Made by a program: the position numbers and the translations under genes. From Ensifer sp. LC11 (GTDB taxonomy: Bacteria > Pseudomonadota > Alphaproteobacteria > Rhizobiales > Rhizobiaceae): DNA of 64,000 nucleotides. The stretch lies in assembly GCF_001695835.1 (NCBI RefSeq), contig NZ_MBSO01000002.1, positions 62,001-126,000 on the forward strand. Reading direction: 5' to 3'. Of this stretch, positions 16,149 through 25,386 are shown piece after piece. Below the pieces are notes generated by a model. It saw only the letters and a program-made list of their open reading frames with translations. It was not told the origin of the DNA and ran no database searches. The first letter of the stretch is position 1; each line of letters opens with the position of its first letter.

Positions 16149-19100
16149 ATGAGCCAGACACCGCTTCAAAAAACCACTGCAGAGACCGGCGCACCGCAGG
16201 CCCCCTTTGCCGCGTTCGCCCCGCCGGTTCGACCGCAGAGCACACTCCGCCAGGCAATCACCGCGGCCTACCGCCGCCCAGAAACGGAAGCGGTGCCCGC
16301 ACTCGTCGAAGCAGCGACGTTGGACGCGAAGACCCGCGAAGCCGCCGCAAAGACCGCGCGCAAGCTGATCGAGGCGCTGCGCGCCAAGCACAAGGGCTCC
16401 GGCGTCGAGGGGCTGGTGCAGGAATACTCGCTGTCGAGCCAGGAAGGTGTGGCACTGATGTGCCTTGCCGAAGCACTGCTGCGCATTCCCGATACCGCGA
16501 CGCGTGACGCACTGATCCGCGACAAGATCGCCGACGGCGACTGGAAGTCGCATATCGGCGGTGGCCGCTCGCTGTTCGTCAACGCCGCGACCTGGGGCCT
16601 CGTCGTCACCGGCAAGCTGACCTCGACCGTCAACGACCGCAGCCTTTCGGCAGCATTGACCCGCCTGATCGCCCGTTGCGGCGAGCCGGTCATCCGCCGC
16701 GGCGTCGACATGGCGATGCGCATGATGGGCGAACAGTTCGTGACCGGCGAGACCATCGACGAGGCACTGCGCCGTTCGCGCGCGCTCGAACAGAAGGGTT
16801 TCCGCTACTCCTACGACATGCTCGGGGAAGCGGCGACCACCGCTGCCGACGCGGAGCGCTACTACCGCGACTATGAGCAGGCGATCCATGCCATCGGCAA
16901 GGCGTCGGCCGGTCGCGGCATCTATGAAGGTCCCGGCATCTCGATCAAGCTTTCGGCGCTGCATCCGCGCTACGCCCGTTCGCAGGCCTCGCGCGTCATG
17001 GCCGAGCTTCTGCCGAAGGTGAAGGCGCTCGCCGTCATCGCCAAGAAGTACGACATCGGCCTCAACATCGACGCCGAGGAAGCCGACCGTCTCGAACTCT
17101 CGCTCGACCTGCTCGAAGAACTGTGCCTCGACAAGGATCTCGCCGGCTGGGCCGGCATGGGCTTCGTCGTCCAGGCCTATGGCAAGCGCTGCCCCTACGT
17201 GCTCGACTTCATCATCGACCTCGCCCGCCGCGCCGGTCGCCGCGTCATGGTGCGCCTCGTCAAAGGCGCCTATTGGGATGCCGAAATCAAGCGCGCCCAG
17301 CTCGACGGCCTCGAGGACTTCCCGGTCTACACCCGCAAGATCTACACCGACGTCTCCTACATCGCCTGTGCCAAGAAGCTGCTGGCCGCGACCGATGTGA
17401 TCTTCCCGCAGTTCGCCACCCACAATGCCCAGTCGCTGGCGACCATCTACGAGATGGCCGGCAAGGACTTCAAGGTCGGCAAGTACGAGTTCCAGTGCCT
17501 GCATGGCATGGGCGAGCCGCTCTATGACGAAGTGGTCGGCAAGGGCAATCTTGATCGTCCCTGCCGCATCTACGCGCCTGTCGGCACGCATGAGACGCTG
17601 CTTGCCTATCTCGTTCGCCGCCTGCTCGAAAACGGCGCCAACTCCTCCTTCGTCAACCGCATCGCCGACCCGAAAGTTTCGGTCGACGAACTGATTGCTG
17701 ATCCCGTCGAGATCGTGCGCGCCATGCCTGTTGTCGGCGCGCCGCACGACCAGATCGCGCTGCCCGACAATCTCTTCGGCGAAACGCGCCGCAACTCGGC
17801 CGGTCTCGACCTCTCCAACGAAGCAGGCCTCACCTCGCTGACGGCGGCGCTGCAGGCAAGCGCCACCGTCAATTGGAAGGCCGTACCGCAGCTGGCAACC
17901 GGCCCGGCCGCAGGCGAAACCCGCACCGTCGTCAACCCCGGCGACCACCGCGACGTCGTCGGCTCGGTCACCGAGGCGTCCGAAGCCGACGCTCGCCAGG
18001 CCGCAAGCCTTGCCGCCAAGGCCGCCGCAAGCTGGGCTGCGGTTTCTCCGGCCGAGCGCGCCGCCTGCCTCACGCGCGCTGCCGACCTGATGCAGGCGCG
18101 CATGCCGACACTGCTCGGGCTCATTGCCCGCGAAGCCGGCAAGTCGCTGCCGAACGCCATTGCCGAAGTGCGCGAAGCGATCGACTTCCTGCGCTACTAC
18201 GCCGAACAGACCCGCCGCACCCTCGGCCCGGCGCACAAGGCGCTCGGTCCGATCGTCTGCATCAGCCCGTGGAACTTCCCGCTGGCGATCTTCGCCGGCC
18301 AGATTGCCGCGGCCCTCGTCGCCGGCAACCCGGTGCTGGCAAAGCCTGCCGAGGAAACGCCGCTGATCGCCGCCGAAGGCGTGCGCATCCTGCATGAGGC
18401 CGGCATTCCGGCCGACGCCCTGCAGCTGTTGCCCGGCGACGGCCGCATCGGTGCTGCGCTGGTGGCAGCCCCCGAAATTGCCGGCGTGATGTTCACCGGC
18501 TCGACCGAAGTCGCGCGCCTGATCCAGGCGCAGCTTGCCGACCGGCTGTCGCCGGCGGGCCGGCCGATCCCGCTGATCGCCGAGACCGGCGGCCAGAACG
18601 CCATGATCGTCGACAGCTCGGCGCTCGCCGAACAGGTGGTCGGCGATGTCATCGCCTCGGCCTTCGACAGCGCCGGTCAGCGCTGCTCGGCACTGCGTGT
18701 TCTGTGCCTGCAGGAAGACGTGGCTGACCGCACGCTTTCGATGCTGAAGGGCGCGCTGCACGAGTTGAAGATCGGCCGCACCGACCGGCTCTCTGTCGAT
18801 GTCGGTCCGGTCATCACCGCGGAAGCCAAGGGCATCATCGAAAAGCACATCGACGCCATGCGCGGCCTCGGCCGCAAGGTCGAGCAGATCGGCCTTGCCT
18901 CCGGAACCGAACAGGGCACCTTCGTGCCGCCGACGATCATCGAGCTCGACAAGCTCTCCGACCTCAAGCGCGAAGTCTTCGGTCCGGTGCTGCATGTCAT
19001 CCGCTACCGTCGCGACGATCTCGACCGGTTGATCGACGACATCAACGCCACCGGTTACGGCCTCACTTTCGGCCTGCACACGCGCCTCGACGAAACGATC

Positions 19101-19856
19101 GCGCATGTGACCGCACGGGTGAAGGCGGGCAACCTCTATGTCAACCGCAACGTCATCGGCGCGGTCGTCGGCGTTCAGCCCTTCGGCGGACGCGGCCTCT
19201 CCGGCACCGGCCCGAAGGCTGGCGGTCCGCTCTATCTCGGCCGTCTGGTTGCCACCGCTCCGGTGCCGCCGCAGCACAGCTCGGTTCATACCGATCCGGC
19301 GCTGCTCGACTTCGCCAAGTGGCTCGACGGCAAGGGTGCCAAGGCGGAAGCCGAAGCTGGCCGGAACGCCGGTAGCAACTCGGCGCTCGGCCTCCACGCC
19401 GAGCTTCCGGGCCCGGTCGGCGAACGTAACCTCTATGCCCTGCATCCGCGCGGCCGCGTGCTCCTGGTTCCGACCACGGAAACCGGGCTTTACCACCAGC
19501 TCGGCGCAGCCCTTGCCACCGGCAACACCGTGGTCGTCGACGCTGCCGCCGGCCTTCAAGCCTCGTTGAAGGATCTGCCGGCGAGCGTTTCCGCACGGCT
19601 TTCCTGGTCGAAGGACTGGGCAGCCGACGGCCCGTTCGCAGGCGCCCTTGTCGAGGGCGACGGTGCCCGCGTGCGCGACGTCAGCAAGGTGATCGCCGGC
19701 CTGCCGGGGCCGCTGGTCCTCGTCCAGGCAGCATCGAGCGAAGAGATCGGCAAGAACCCCGACGCCTACTGCCTGAACTGGCTGCTTGAGGAAGTCTCGA
19801 CCTCGATCAACACGGCGGCCGCCGGCGGCAATGCCAGCCTGATGGCGATCGGCTGA
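16149..19856 (+). CDS. putA: Bifunctional proline dehydrogenase / glutamate semialdehyde dehydrogenase
   Basis: 1235-residue two-step enzyme oxidising proline to glutamate at the membrane face. The N-terminal FAD proline dehydrogenase barrel (about 170-480) contains YEGPGISIKLSALHPRY and RLVKGAYWDAEIK. The C-terminal aldehyde dehydrogenase (about 560-1040) has the nucleophile Cys in SAGQRCSALR and the glutamate in LIAETGGQNAM. The last part (about 1060-1230) resembles the extra C-terminal ALDH-fold domain of longer PutA. No N-terminal ribbon-helix-helix is present, so it is not the self-repressing E. coli type. Confidence 0.96.
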   Translation: MSQTPLQKTTAETGAPQAPFAAFAPPVRPQSTLRQAITAAYRRPETEAVPALVEAATLDAKTREAAAKTARKLIEALRAKHKGSGVEGLVQEYSLSSQEGVALMCLAEALLRIPDTATRDALIRDKIADGDWKSHIGGGRSLFVNAATWGLVVTGKLTSTVNDRSLSAALTRLIARCGEPVIRRGVDMAMRMMGEQFVTGETIDEALRRSRALEQKGFRYSYDMLGEAATTAADAERYYRDYEQAIHAIGKASAGRGIYEGPGISIKLSALHPRYARSQASRVMAELLPKVKALAVIAKKYDIGLNIDAEEADRLELSLDLLEELCLDKDLAGWAGMGFVVQAYGKRCPYVLDFIIDLARRAGRRVMVRLVKGAYWDAEIKRAQLDGLEDFPVYTRKIYTDVSYIACAKKLLAATDVIFPQFATHNAQSLATIYEMAGKDFKVGKYEFQCLHGMGEPLYDEVVGKGNLDRPCRIYAPVGTHETLLAYLVRRLLENGANSSFVNRIADPKVSVDELIADPVEIVRAMPVVGAPHDQIALPDNLFGETRRNSAGLDLSNEAGLTSLTAALQASATVNWKAVPQLATGPAAGETRTVVNPGDHRDVVGSVTEASEADARQAASLAAKAAASWAAVSPAERAACLTRAADLMQARMPTLLGLIAREAGKSLPNAIAEVREAIDFLRYYAEQTRRTLGPAHKALGPIVCISPWNFPLAIFAGQIAAALVAGNPVLAKPAEETPLIAAEGVRILHEAGIPADALQLLPGDGRIGAALVAAPEIAGVMFTGSTEVARLIQAQLADRLSPAGRPIPLIAETGGQNAMIVDSSALAEQVVGDVIASAFDSAGQRCSALRVLCLQEDVADRTLSMLKGALHELKIGRTDRLSVDVGPVITAEAKGIIEKHIDAMRGLGRKVEQIGLASGTEQGTFVPPTIIELDKLSDLKREVFGPVLHVIRYRRDDLDRLIDDINATGYGLTFGLHTRLDETIAHVTARVKAGNLYVNRNVIGAVVGVQPFGGRGLSGTGPKAGGPLYLGRLVATAPVPPQHSSVHTDPALLDFAKWLDGKGAKAEAEAGRNAGSNSALGLHAELPGPVGERNLYALHPRGRVLLVPTTETGLYHQLGAALATGNTVVVDAAAGLQASLKDLPASVSARLSWSKDWAADGPFAGALVEGDGARVRDVSKVIAGLPGPLVLVQAASSEEIGKNPDAYCLNWLLEEVSTSINTAAAGGNASLMAIG

Positions 19857-19879
19857 TCGATTCCAGAGTCTGTGAAGTG

Positions 19880-19903
19880 CCCTCTCCCCGCCGCGGGAGA
19901 GGG
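19880..19903 (+). terminator. Hairpin after putA
   Basis: Arms CCCTCTCCC / GGGAGAGGG with a 6-base loop, 24 bases after the putA stop. Only a short TTAAG follows, so termination strength is uncertain. Confidence 0.55.
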
Positions 19904-19954
19904 TTAAGCTGACTGACTTTTCCGCTGATCGAGGGCGTCCAGATTGGATCCCCT

Positions 19955-19979
19955 CATCCCTGTGCTTGTCACAGGGATG
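19955..19979. repeat. Perfect 10-bp inverted repeat CATCCCTGTG / CACAGGGATG
   Basis: A 5-base loop (CTTGT) separates perfect arms in the 247-base gap between putA and yigZ. The sequence is like a short multicopy intergenic palindrome familiar from rhizobia; no second copy was found in this window. Confidence 0.5.
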
Positions 19980-20103
19980 ACGGCGAAGTGTTTGCCGGTC
20001 TGCATTCCCTCGAACGCCCGCGCCAGACCACAATTTGCACCACCCGAAACCATAGCGCTTCGCCTCCCAATCCGTTATCAGCTTTTGAGAAACGGAAGCG
20101 GCC

Positions 20104-20688
20104 ATGTTCACCCTCAAGCGCATCGAAACGGCAACCCAGGACATCAAGAAGAGCCGGTTTGTGGCAGTCGCCGCGCCCATTGCTGATGAACAGGCGGCGA
20201 AGGATTTCCTCGCGGCTCACTCCGACTCTGCGGCCAACCACAATTGCTGGGCCTGGCGCATCGGCCAGGCCTATCGCTTCAACGACGATGGCGAGCCGAG
20301 CGGCACCGCGGGTAAGCCGATCCTGGCTGCGATCGACGGACAGGAATTGGATGGCGTCGCGGTCGTGGTGACGCGCTGGTTTGGCGGCATCCTGCTCGGC
20401 AGCGGCGGTCTGGTGCGCGCCTATGGCGGCACCGCTGCGCTCTGCCTTCGGGCAGCGGAAAAGATCGAGATGATCGAGACAGTGCGCGCCACCTTCGCCT
20501 TCGATTTTTCCGACATGGCGCTGATCAAGGCGCGACTTCTCGCCCGCAACGTGACCGTCGTCGGCGAGAGCTTCACCGACAAAGGACCCGTCCTTTCCGT
20601 CGACTTGCGCAAGGACGAGGCCGAGGCGATCCTCGCGATGGTCGTCGATCTCAGCCGCGGCAAGGCAGTGGTTTCGCTCGAAGACTAG
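20104..20688 (+). CDS. YigZ/IMPACT family protein (UPF0029)
   Basis: 194-residue cytosolic protein with the IMPACT signature DDGEPSGTAGKPIL and VVVTRWFGGILLGSGGLVRAYGG, followed by a small C-terminal ferredoxin-like domain. Eukaryotic IMPACT modulates translation control by Gcn2; bacterial YigZ function is unknown, with a ribosome or tRNA link suspected. It stands alone between putA and the aldo/keto reductase gene. Confidence 0.92.
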   Translation: MFTLKRIETATQDIKKSRFVAVAAPIADEQAAKDFLAAHSDSAANHNCWAWRIGQAYRFNDDGEPSGTAGKPILAAIDGQELDGVAVVVTRWFGGILLGSGGLVRAYGGTAALCLRAAEKIEMIETVRATFAFDFSDMALIKARLLARNVTVVGESFTDKGPVLSVDLRKDEAEAILAMVVDLSRGKAVVSLED

Positions 20689-20829
20689 GACCTTTCGCAG
20701 CCGGCATGATCCAGGACCGCGCGAACGGGTGTCCGTCCGCAGCCTGCCCAATTTACTTGATCCGGTCAGTCATAATAAATGCGCTCCACCAGCCGTATGA
20801 TTGACGGACATGCAACAGGAGACAGCACC

Positions 20830-21816
20830 ATGAAGACGAGAGTTCTTGGCAAGACCGGCGCCACCATTTCCGAGATCGGCTTCGGCGCCTGGCAGATCGG
20901 CGGCTCCTGGGGCGATGTCAGCGAGGCGGACGGCAAGCGCGCGCTCAATGCCGCGCTCGATGCAGGCGTTACCTTTATCGACACCGCCGACGTCTATGGC
21001 GACGGCCGATCCGAAAAGATCATCGCAGCCGTTCTGAGGGAACGCGGCGGCCAAAAGCCATTCGTTGCGACCAAGGCCGGCCGCCGGCTCAGCCCGCATG
21101 TGACCGAGGGTTACACGGGCAAGAACATCGAGGCCTTCATCGACCGGAGCCTCGCCAATCTCGGCGTCGAGACGCTCGACCTCGTGCAGCTGCATTGCCC
21201 ACCAACTGAGGTCTACTATCGGCCTGAGCTGTTCGGCGCACTCGACCAACTCGTCACCAAGGGCAAGATCCGCCACTATGGCGTCTCCGTCGAAAAGGTC
21301 GAGGAGGCGCTGAAGGCGATCGAGTACCCGGGCGTCGCCACAGTGCAGATTATTTACAACATCTTCCGCCAGCGGTCGCACGACCTGTTCCTCGCCGAAG
21401 CTGAGAAAAAGAATGTCGGCGTCATCGTGCGCGTGCCGCTCGCCTCGGGCCTGCTCTCCGGCAAGATCACCCGCGAGACGGCCTTTGCCGCCGACGATCA
21501 CCGCAACTTCAACCGCCACGGTGAAGCCTTCGATGTCGGCGAGACCTTTGCCGGCGTGCCGTTCGAGACGGCGCTGGAAGCCGTCGAGCAGCTCCGTCCG
21601 CTCGTACCCGAGGGTGTGGTGATGGCGCAGTTCGCGCTTCGCTGGATCCTCGAGCAGAAGGCCGTTTCCGTCGTCATCCCCGGCGCCCGCAACGAGGCAC
21701 AGGCGCAATCGAACGCTGCCGCCAGTGCGCTTTCAGCCATCGACGAGCCGACCAAGGCGGCCATCGCTGCGCTTTACGAGCGGCTGGTGAAGGTTCATGT
21801 TCATCACCGCTGGTGA
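20830..21816 (+). CDS. Aldo/keto reductase
   Basis: 328-residue NADPH-dependent oxidoreductase with a TIM-barrel fold. It shows the family opening MKTRVLGKTGATISEIGFGAWQIGG, catalytic Asp and Tyr in FIDTADVYGDG, Lys in VATKAGRR, and the QLHCPP strand-4 motif. The ATG at 20830 is preceded by CAGGAGA. The closest groups are YghZ/Tas-like general reductases; substrate cannot be told. A DUF1810 gene follows after 45 bases on the same strand. Confidence 0.92.
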   Translation: MKTRVLGKTGATISEIGFGAWQIGGSWGDVSEADGKRALNAALDAGVTFIDTADVYGDGRSEKIIAAVLRERGGQKPFVATKAGRRLSPHVTEGYTGKNIEAFIDRSLANLGVETLDLVQLHCPPTEVYYRPELFGALDQLVTKGKIRHYGVSVEKVEEALKAIEYPGVATVQIIYNIFRQRSHDLFLAEAEKKNVGVIVRVPLASGLLSGKITRETAFAADDHRNFNRHGEAFDVGETFAGVPFETALEAVEQLRPLVPEGVVMAQFALRWILEQKAVSVVIPGARNEAQAQSNAAASALSAIDEPTKAAIAALYERLVKVHVHHRW

Positions 21817-21861
21817 TTGACACCCTCGACCCACTCGGGCGCACCCAAGGGAGGTGCCGAG

Positions 21862-22293
21862 ATGCCGGATCCCTTCGACCTTCAACGTTTCGTCGACGCC
21901 CAGAACCGCGTCTATGCCGCGGTTCTGGAGGAATTGCGGCGGGGGCACAAGCAGACCCATTGGATGTGGTTTGTCTTCCCGCAGCTTGCCGGCCTCGGTC
22001 ATTCGCCGATGGCCGAGCGCTACGCCATTTCAGGGTTGGACGAAGCGTCAGCCTATCTTGCCCATCCGATGCTCGGGCCCAGGCTTCGGGAATGCACCCA
22101 GCTCACCCTTGCAGCTGAGGGGAAATCGGCCCACGACATCTTCTCAAGCCCCGATGACAGGAAATTTCGGTCATCGATGACTTTGTTTGCCGGGGTCGAT
22201 AGAGAGGGAAGTCCGTTCGAACGGGCGCTGGTGCGCTACTTCGCGGGGGAACGGGATCAGCGCACCCTTGATCTGCTCGCGCAACTGCGTTGA
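21862..22293 (+). CDS. DUF1810 family protein
   Basis: 143-residue cytosolic protein with the family pattern PFDLQRFVDAQ, HWMWFVFPQLAGLG and YLAHPMLGPRLREC. Function is unknown; the family has an all-helical NAD/ADP-ribose-linked fold in some databases, but I would not assign activity. The ATG at 21862 follows GGGAGG by 7 bases. Confidence 0.9.
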   Translation: MPDPFDLQRFVDAQNRVYAAVLEELRRGHKQTHWMWFVFPQLAGLGHSPMAERYAISGLDEASAYLAHPMLGPRLRECTQLTLAAEGKSAHDIFSSPDDRKFRSSMTLFAGVDREGSPFERALVRYFAGERDQRTLDLLAQLR

Positions 22294-22333
22294 TACCGCA
22301 TGCGCCGGTGCTGACACTGCGCCTTGGCCGCGA

Positions 22334-22438
22334 CTAGAGGCCAGGCGTGGAGTGGATCAAGAAGAACAGGATCGTGAAGGCACAAACCGAAAGGCCAGCA
22401 ACGATCACCAGAAGCTCTTTCATCATATAGCGATACAT
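22334..22438 (-). CDS. 34-residue single-span membrane miniprotein
   Basis: A short gene with a near-ideal ribosome binding site (AAGGGAAGGAGG, 5 bases before the ATG). The peptide begins MYRYMMKELLVIVAGLS and has one hydrophobic helix of about 22 residues with basic residues on the N-side, ending HSTPGL, so it should insert as a one-pass inner-membrane peptide. It is not recognised; small proteins of this kind often attach to larger membrane complexes. It converges on the DUF1810 gene. Confidence 0.55.
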   Translation of the reverse strand: MYRYMMKELLVIVAGLSVCAFTILFFLIHSTPGL

Positions 22439-22669
22439 CAGCACCTCCTTCCCTTTAGCGGCCTCACTACCTCCTTCATATAGGAAGCCGACGGGCCAAG
22501 TTTCACATGCAGGCGTCAAAAGATCGTGAAAGCCTTTTTGGCTTCGTGAGCGGGACCGCCCTCCTCCAACGCCCTCGCTGGATTGCCGCGCCCACAACGT
22601 TCGCGGGCAATACAAACAACAATATGCTAATATATAAAATTGTCATCTACCTCGTTCGGAGGAGCAGTA
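22439..22669. other. Intergenic, short hairpin only
   Basis: Holds the upstream region of the miniprotein gene and of the pseudogene. A T-rich loop hairpin (AAAGCCTTTTTGGCTTC, about 22529-22545) is seen, and an AT-rich stretch with ATGCTAATATATAAA at 22623-22637 that could include a -10 for the pseudogene. No gene supported. Confidence 0.4.
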
Positions 22670-23266
22670 TTGACAGCAACACCGCGCCTTCGGATGAACC
22701 CGCTCAAACGCGACCTCGAAACCAACATTGCCCGCATGCTCGCGCTGATCGCGGAAGCAAGGCGGAAGTAAGCATGGAACCCGGAAGGAAAAACGCACCC
22801 CAACGAGCGAACGGATGGCCGCAACGCCGCGCTTGGCGGCGAGCATTTCAGCACCGTCATTGCCGACGACGGCCGCCTCAAAGGGTTTGCCCGAATGGAT
22901 CTCGATCTGGTTGGCGGCAAATTGCCAACGCGCGAAGAAGCACAGGCGATCGCCATGGATTTCCTGCGCGAAGCAGCACCCGACCTCTTGCCGGCACTCA
23001 GCATCAGCTGGATCGACGCGCATGACTAGCCGTTGCAGGTGACTCGGAACGGGCACACTGAGAACCTGACCCTCACGGGCATGAAGGTCAAAATGCGCAA
23101 CACTGCCGACGGCCTCTGGATGTGGGTCATCGTCGGCGCGGATCGCAAGGTAATGGTCTTCGAGCGCGACATTCACTGGATCCGGTTCCCCGGCCACCGT
23201 GGAACGGAAAAATGGCTGCATGACGCCTGGCTTGCCGAGAAAGGATACACCGTCCGCCAATCCTGA
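22670..23266 (+). pseudogene. Hypothetical gene interrupted by two in-frame stop codons
   Basis: One reading frame of 199 codons runs from a TTG (22670) with GGAGGAG 5 bases upstream to a TGA at 23264-23266. It is broken only by TAA at 22769-22771 and TAG at 23024-23026, with no frameshift. The parts read MTATPRLRMNPLKRDLETN..., AWNPEGKTHPNERTDGR...SISWIDAHD, and PLQVTRNGHTENL...EKGYTVRQS, with normal amino-acid composition. Both stops are one base from sense codons. The family is not recognised. The first segment could instead be a separate 33-residue peptide, and the last segment could restart at the TTG at 23033. Confidence 0.65.
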
Positions 23267-23519
23267 TCGTTGGCTGAAAGCGAGGACCCGGGCGCCATGG
23301 TCCAATGACCGCTGGGGGTACTGATAAAGGGGGCTGGCAGTTCGCCTGCCAACGCCAGGACGGCGTCGCATGATGGCGCAAACACACCCAGGGAAATCGA
23401 AGCGCGTCGCGGAACTCAGGGTCGCGGCGCGCAACCGAAAATACAATCCGCAAACGCAACAGCGAGAACGACCCGAAAAACACGGGCGCACATCGCACTT
23501 GCTAAGTCATTGAAAGAAA

Positions 23520-23596
23520 TGGCGCACCCGAAGAGATTCGAACTCCTGACCCCCAGATTCGTAGTCTGGTGCTCTATCCAGCTGAGCTACGGGTGC
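23520..23596 (-). tRNA. tRNA-Arg (anticodon ACG)
   Basis: A 77-base cloverleaf on the minus strand: acceptor GCACCCG / CGGGTGC with encoded GCCA end, D-arm AGCTCAGCTGGATAGAGC, anticodon stem-loop CCAGA-CTACGAA-TCTGG giving ACG, and T-arm with GTTCGAATC. The ACG wobble base becomes inosine, so it reads CGU, CGC and CGA. Confidence 0.97.
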
Positions 23597-23727
23597 TTTT
23601 GCCTGAAGCGGTCGAACCGCTTGCGTGAGCGGTTCTCTAAAGGGTCCTTTCGGGGATTGCAAGCGCCGTTCGGCAAAAAATTTCATTTTTACGACGACAC
23701 CCCCGCATTGCTGTGGACGGAGGTAAC

Positions 23728-23770
23728 CGCGCCGGCGCGGCAACACCCTGCAATGCAGGGCACCGGCGCG
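23728..23770 (-). terminator. Nested hairpin between histidine kinase gene and tRNA-Arg
   Basis: Outer arms CGCGCCGG / CCGGCGCG enclose a second perfect stem CCCTGCA / TGCAGGG. It lies 135 bases after the kinase stop, so it may terminate that transcript before the tRNA. Apart from this, nothing is seen in the 23597-23904 gap. Confidence 0.5.
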
Positions 23771-23904
23771 ATTGGCACCGGAGGCAAAAAAACATGATGC
23801 GCGGGCCTGCGTCCATGCCGCCTGCCTCGGATCAGGAAAGCGATTGTCCGTTCGAACGGCGCGGCTTCGCGCGGAAAATCGATTCACGCGCTTCCGGCAG
23901 GAGC

Positions 23905-25386
23905 CTAGTGACGGAGTTTCGAGCGGAAAGCGTCGAGTGGCACAGGCCGATCGGGCAGCTCGATGCGGAAGAGCGTGCCGGGCGTCGGCTTTTCCACGAG
24001 CGCGATCGTGCCGCCATGGGCAAGCACCAGCTCGCGCGCAATCGCAAGGCCAAGCCCTGTGCCACCGGAGCGCGCCGAGCCGCGGAAGGCGGCAAACAGG
24101 TTCTCCCGCGCCTTGGGCGGCATTCCAGGACCGGTGTCGTCGACGGAGATGGTGACGACGCTGCCGATGCGCATGGCGGAGACGGCAACGATCCGTGGAC
24201 GGCCATCCTCCGTCTCATGGCTGGTCAGCGCCTGCACGGCATTACGGCAGATATTGTGCACCACCCGGAAGAGCTGCTCGCTGTCGGCGTCGACTTCGAG
24301 GTCATCCTGCATCTGGATCTGGAAATCGATGCCGGACTGCGGATCGATCGCCAACAGCTCGGCAACATCGGAGACCAGCGGCTTCAGCGCCACGAAGCGC
24401 CGGTGCGGCTCGGCTTCCGTCGTGCGGCCATAGGACAGAACCTCGCGCGTATAGCCAACCGCCCTGTCAATGGTACGCAGCAGGGTCGGCGCAAAGCGCT
24501 TGACCACGGGGTCGTCCACATCTGCCAGGCGGTCCGAGATCAGCTGTGCCGAAGACAGGATATTGCGCATGTCGTGGTTGATCTTCGACACGGCAAGGCC
24601 GAGTTCGGCAAGGCTCTTCTGCTGCTTCAGCGTCTTCTGCAATTCGCGCTGCATGCTGGCGAGATGCTGGCCGGCAACGGCGAGCTCGTCGCGCCCCTCC
24701 GGTGGCACGAGCACTCGCCCGGGATCGGCCGGGTCGTTGGAAAATTCCTGCATGTTCGCCGTCATCCGCCGGATCGGGGTGATCAGCATGCGGTTGATGG
24801 CAAGAAAGATCAGCGCCGCGGTGATCAGTGAAATGATAAGCGACAGGACAAAGACGTTGCGCGAATAGACGAGCATCGCCTTGCGCAGGCTCGCGTCCTT
24901 CATCAAAAGTTCGATCGTCGCATCGCTTTCACCGAGCGGCCCATAGACACGGATCACGCGGTCGCCGCCGAAAAGCAGGGTATCGAATGCATCGCGGATC
25001 GCCGCGACGGCAGTGGAGTTGGCGACGTCGTACTCGCCTTCAATCTCAAGCGGCATGTCGGTGAGCGCGATCATACGCGACGCATCCTTGCGACGGATGA
25101 CGATCGCCTTCGTGCCCGTCGCCATCAGCGTGTCCTTCTGCACGCTGCGCGGCAGCTCGACGTTCTGCAGTCCATCAACGACAACGGCAGCCGCAGCGGC
25201 CGTGTTCAATCGGTCCTCAAGCCAGCGAATGCGCATGGTCGCGACCGAAGGAACAAAGATCAGCACTTCCGCCAGCATGACGAAAACGATCGTCAGCAAC
25301 AGCAGCTTGCCGGAAAGACCACGGAAGAACCCCGCACCCGCCTTGAGGGCCTCGTTGGCGTTCGCCTGACGCGCTTCTTCCGTCAT
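23905..25386 (-). CDS. Orphan membrane sensor histidine kinase
   Basis: About 493 residues. Two membrane helices (about 27-48 and 178-199) flank a periplasmic sensor; a HAMP linker, an H-box KINHDMRNILSSAQL with phospho-acceptor His271, and an HATPase domain with DDTGPGMPP and GGTGLGLAIARELV follow. No response regulator gene is adjacent. The start is uncertain: ATG at 25398 has AAGGA only 1-2 bases away, ATG at 25386 (MTEEARQ) is used here. H-box sequence is unlike the common HExRTPL form. Confidence 0.85.
   Translation of the reverse strand: MTEEARQANANEALKAGAGFFRGLSGKLLLLTIVFVMLAEVLIFVPSVATMRIRWLEDRLNTAAAAAVVVDGLQNVELPRSVQKDTLMATGTKAIVIRRKDASRMIALTDMPLEIEGEYDVANSTAVAAIRDAFDTLLFGGDRVIRVYGPLGESDATIELLMKDASLRKAMLVYSRNVFVLSLIISLITAALIFLAINRMLITPIRRMTANMQEFSNDPADPGRVLVPPEGRDELAVAGQHLASMQRELQKTLKQQKSLAELGLAVSKINHDMRNILSSAQLISDRLADVDDPVVKRFAPTLLRTIDRAVGYTREVLSYGRTTEAEPHRRFVALKPLVSDVAELLAIDPQSGIDFQIQMQDDLEVDADSEQLFRVVHNICRNAVQALTSHETEDGRPRIVAVSAMRIGSVVTISVDDTGPGMPPKARENLFAAFRGSARSGGTGLGLAIARELVLAHGGTIALVEKPTPGTLFRIELPDRPVPLDAFRSKLRH

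Noticed and set aside
15942-20180. A 1412-residue open frame on the minus strand opposite putA
   Set aside because: It is the antisense of putA in a GC-rich genome; composition is rich in Arg, Asp, Gly, Val and His with no domain, and putA is certain.
23267-23519. Possible gene between the pseudogene and tRNA-Arg
   Set aside because: Open frames exist on the minus strand but lack a ribosome site and overlap the pseudogene antisense.
23507-23887. Minus-strand frame ending PVAQLDRAPDYESGGQEFESLR...
   Set aside because: The well-known spurious peptide from translating a tRNA gene; it covers tRNA-Arg.
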